Under the pieces are notes generated by a model. It saw only the letters and a list, made by a program, of their open reading frames with translations, had not been told where the DNA came from and searched no databases. The translations under genes and the position numbers were made by a program. Below are positions 4,801 to 5,673 of a DNA stretch of 5,673 nucleotides, one piece after another. Position 1 is the first letter of the stretch. Every line of letters begins with the position of its first letter. Location: assembly GCA_946478775.1 (NCBI GenBank), contig CAMLDR010000237.1, positions 1 through 5,673 of the forward strand, read 5' to 3'. Source of the stretch: an uncultured Flavobacteriales bacterium (GTDB lineage Bacteria; Bacteroidota; Bacteroidia; Flavobacteriales; Crocinitomicaceae).

Positions 4801-5673
4801 ATGGCCCTTTTTTCGAATCTTAAGAATGCCTGGCACTTGTTTAAGCAGGTAGATATGGAGCAGTTCTCCCAATTGTCAAAGAAAATTGATCTTGCCGATG
4901 TTATGAACAAAGTTGGTAAGCTGGACGACAGGCAATTGTCGGGTCTGGTAAAACTAATCGGAGGGAATTCATCCAAAAAAGAACTTCCTGCCATTGACGG
5001 CGATTTTTACAACATCAGTCACACGCTGAACCCGGAAGAAAGAGCACTTCAGCTGAAAGTCAGGGCGTTTATGGAAAAGGAAGTAAGGCCCATTGTGAAT
5101 GAATACTGGCTGAAAGGAGAATTTCCGCATGAACTGATTCCGAAAGTGGCAGCGCTCGATATTTGCGGAGTTACTTATGAAGGATTCAGCAATCCGGCCC
5201 GTTCCTGTTTGATCGAAGGAGTTTTGGCTATGGAAATGGCGCGAGTGGATGCCTCTTTCGCTACCTTTTTCGGGGTACAAAGCGGTTTGGTGATGGGATC
5301 GATCTTTTTACTAGGATCAGAAGAGCAAAAGCAGGAATGGCTTCCTGAATTAAAAAGCCTGCGAAAAATCGGTGCATTCGGTTTAACGGAGCCGGAAGTT
5401 GGTTCGGGAGTTGCGGGCGGACTAACCATGAAGGCTAAGCGCAACGGGAATACCTGGACACTGAACGGACAAAAGAAGTGGATCGGTAACGCCACTTTTG
5501 CAGATGTGATCATTATTTGGGCGGAAGATGTGGATGACAAGCAGGTGAAAGGGTTTTTGGTGCGAAAGGATAATCCCGGACTGCAGGTAGCGAAAATGGA
5601 AGATAAAATGGCCTTGCGGATCGTTCAGAACGGCATTGTGACATTAACGGATTGTATGGTGGAAGAATCAGAC
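4801..5673 (+). CDS. Acyl-CoA dehydrogenase, glutaryl-CoA dehydrogenase/ACX4-like, N-terminal 291 residues (partial)
   Basis: This is an FAD-dependent enzyme that oxidises an acyl-CoA to the 2,3-enoyl-CoA. The frame is open for 291 codons to the window edge, so the C-terminal helical domain and catalytic glutamate are not visible. The recognisable domain starts at about residue 74 (HTLNPEERALQLKVRAFMEKEV), followed by the all-alpha N-domain to about 190 (EMARVDAS, GSEEQKQEWLP). The beta domain follows with FGLTEPEVGSG (193-203), which lines the FAD and substrate site, then LNGQKKWIGNATFAD (221-235). IVQNGIVTLTDCMV (274-287) is near the end of the beta domain. The wording EYWLKGEFP, ARVDAS and QKKWIGNATFAD resembles plant peroxisomal ACX4 and the glutaryl-CoA dehydrogenase group more than short-chain dehydrogenases. 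The first ~60-70 residues are an extension unlike the family norm, charged and helical (for example FKQVDMEQFSQLSKKIDLAD), with no signal peptide. The usual aspartate after LTEP..GS is a glycine here (residue 203). ATG 4801 is the first ATG in this frame; no Shine-Dalgarno sequence precedes it. Chain-length specificity cannot be assigned. Confidence 0.88.
   Translation, partial: MALFSNLKNAWHLFKQVDMEQFSQLSKKIDLADVMNKVGKLDDRQLSGLVKLIGGNSSKKELPAIDGDFYNISHTLNPEERALQLKVRAFMEKEVRPIVNEYWLKGEFPHELIPKVAALDICGVTYEGFSNPARSCLIEGVLAMEMARVDASFATFFGVQSGLVMGSIFLLGSEEQKQEWLPELKSLRKIGAFGLTEPEVGSGVAGGLTMKAKRNGNTWTLNGQKKWIGNATFADVIIIWAEDVDDKQVKGFLVRKDNPGLQVAKMEDKMALRIVQNGIVTLTDCMVEESD

Noticed and set aside
5175..5540. 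Minus-strand open frame of 121 residues inside the acyl-CoA dehydrogenase gene.
   Set aside because: The plus strand encodes conserved acyl-CoA dehydrogenase motifs through the same bases, so the antisense frame is a by-product.
1..5673. A novel multi-gene defence, mobile or biosynthetic system.
   Set aside because: The genes alternate in strand, belong to housekeeping or common regulatory families, and show no integrase, transposase, terminal repeat, CRISPR repeat or toxin-antitoxin pair.

Overview
The window looks like a piece of a Bacteroidetes chromosome, most likely Flavobacteriales. The reasons are: no convincing Shine-Dalgarno sequence before any start; two good matches to the Bacteroidetes -7 promoter element TAnnTTTG, in TATGTTTG at 188-181 and TACCTTTG at 4568-4561, both on the minus strand; a secreted protein whose signal peptide ends in KAQ; and a membrane-tethered TPR/helix-turn-helix regulator of a type common in that phylum. 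The genus cannot be fixed from this sequence.

Layout from left to right: (1) The 5' end of a small secreted or exported protein of unknown function, on the minus strand, runs off the left edge. (2) Divergent from it is a 622-residue regulator with signal peptide, about nine TPR units, one membrane helix, a coiled coil and a C-terminal LuxR-like HTH. The 103-bp divergent gap holds a perfect 10-bp palindrome. (3) After a 215-bp spacer comes a complete SulP-family anion transporter of the YbaR-like branch with a short C-terminal STAS domain. (4) Convergent with it is a minus-strand HD-domain phosphohydrolase of the YfbR/HDDC2 5'-deoxynucleotidase type. The two ends are separated by a hairpin that can serve as terminator. 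(5) A 260-bp divergent spacer with two short palindromes separates it from the 5' part of an acyl-CoA dehydrogenase, most like the glutaryl-CoA dehydrogenase/plant ACX4 group, which runs off the right edge.

The genes do not form one operon. Orientations alternate (-, +, +, -, +) and the functions are unrelated: signalling, anion transport, nucleotide salvage or sanitation, and acyl-CoA oxidation. I see no mobile element, CRISPR array, tRNA or rRNA gene, and no clear sign of a novel multi-gene system. The items most worth a second look are the membrane-anchored TPR/HTH regulator with its palindrome and divergent exported neighbour, the roughly 60-residue N-terminal extension of the acyl-CoA dehydrogenase, and the divergent anion-site motif of the SulP protein.
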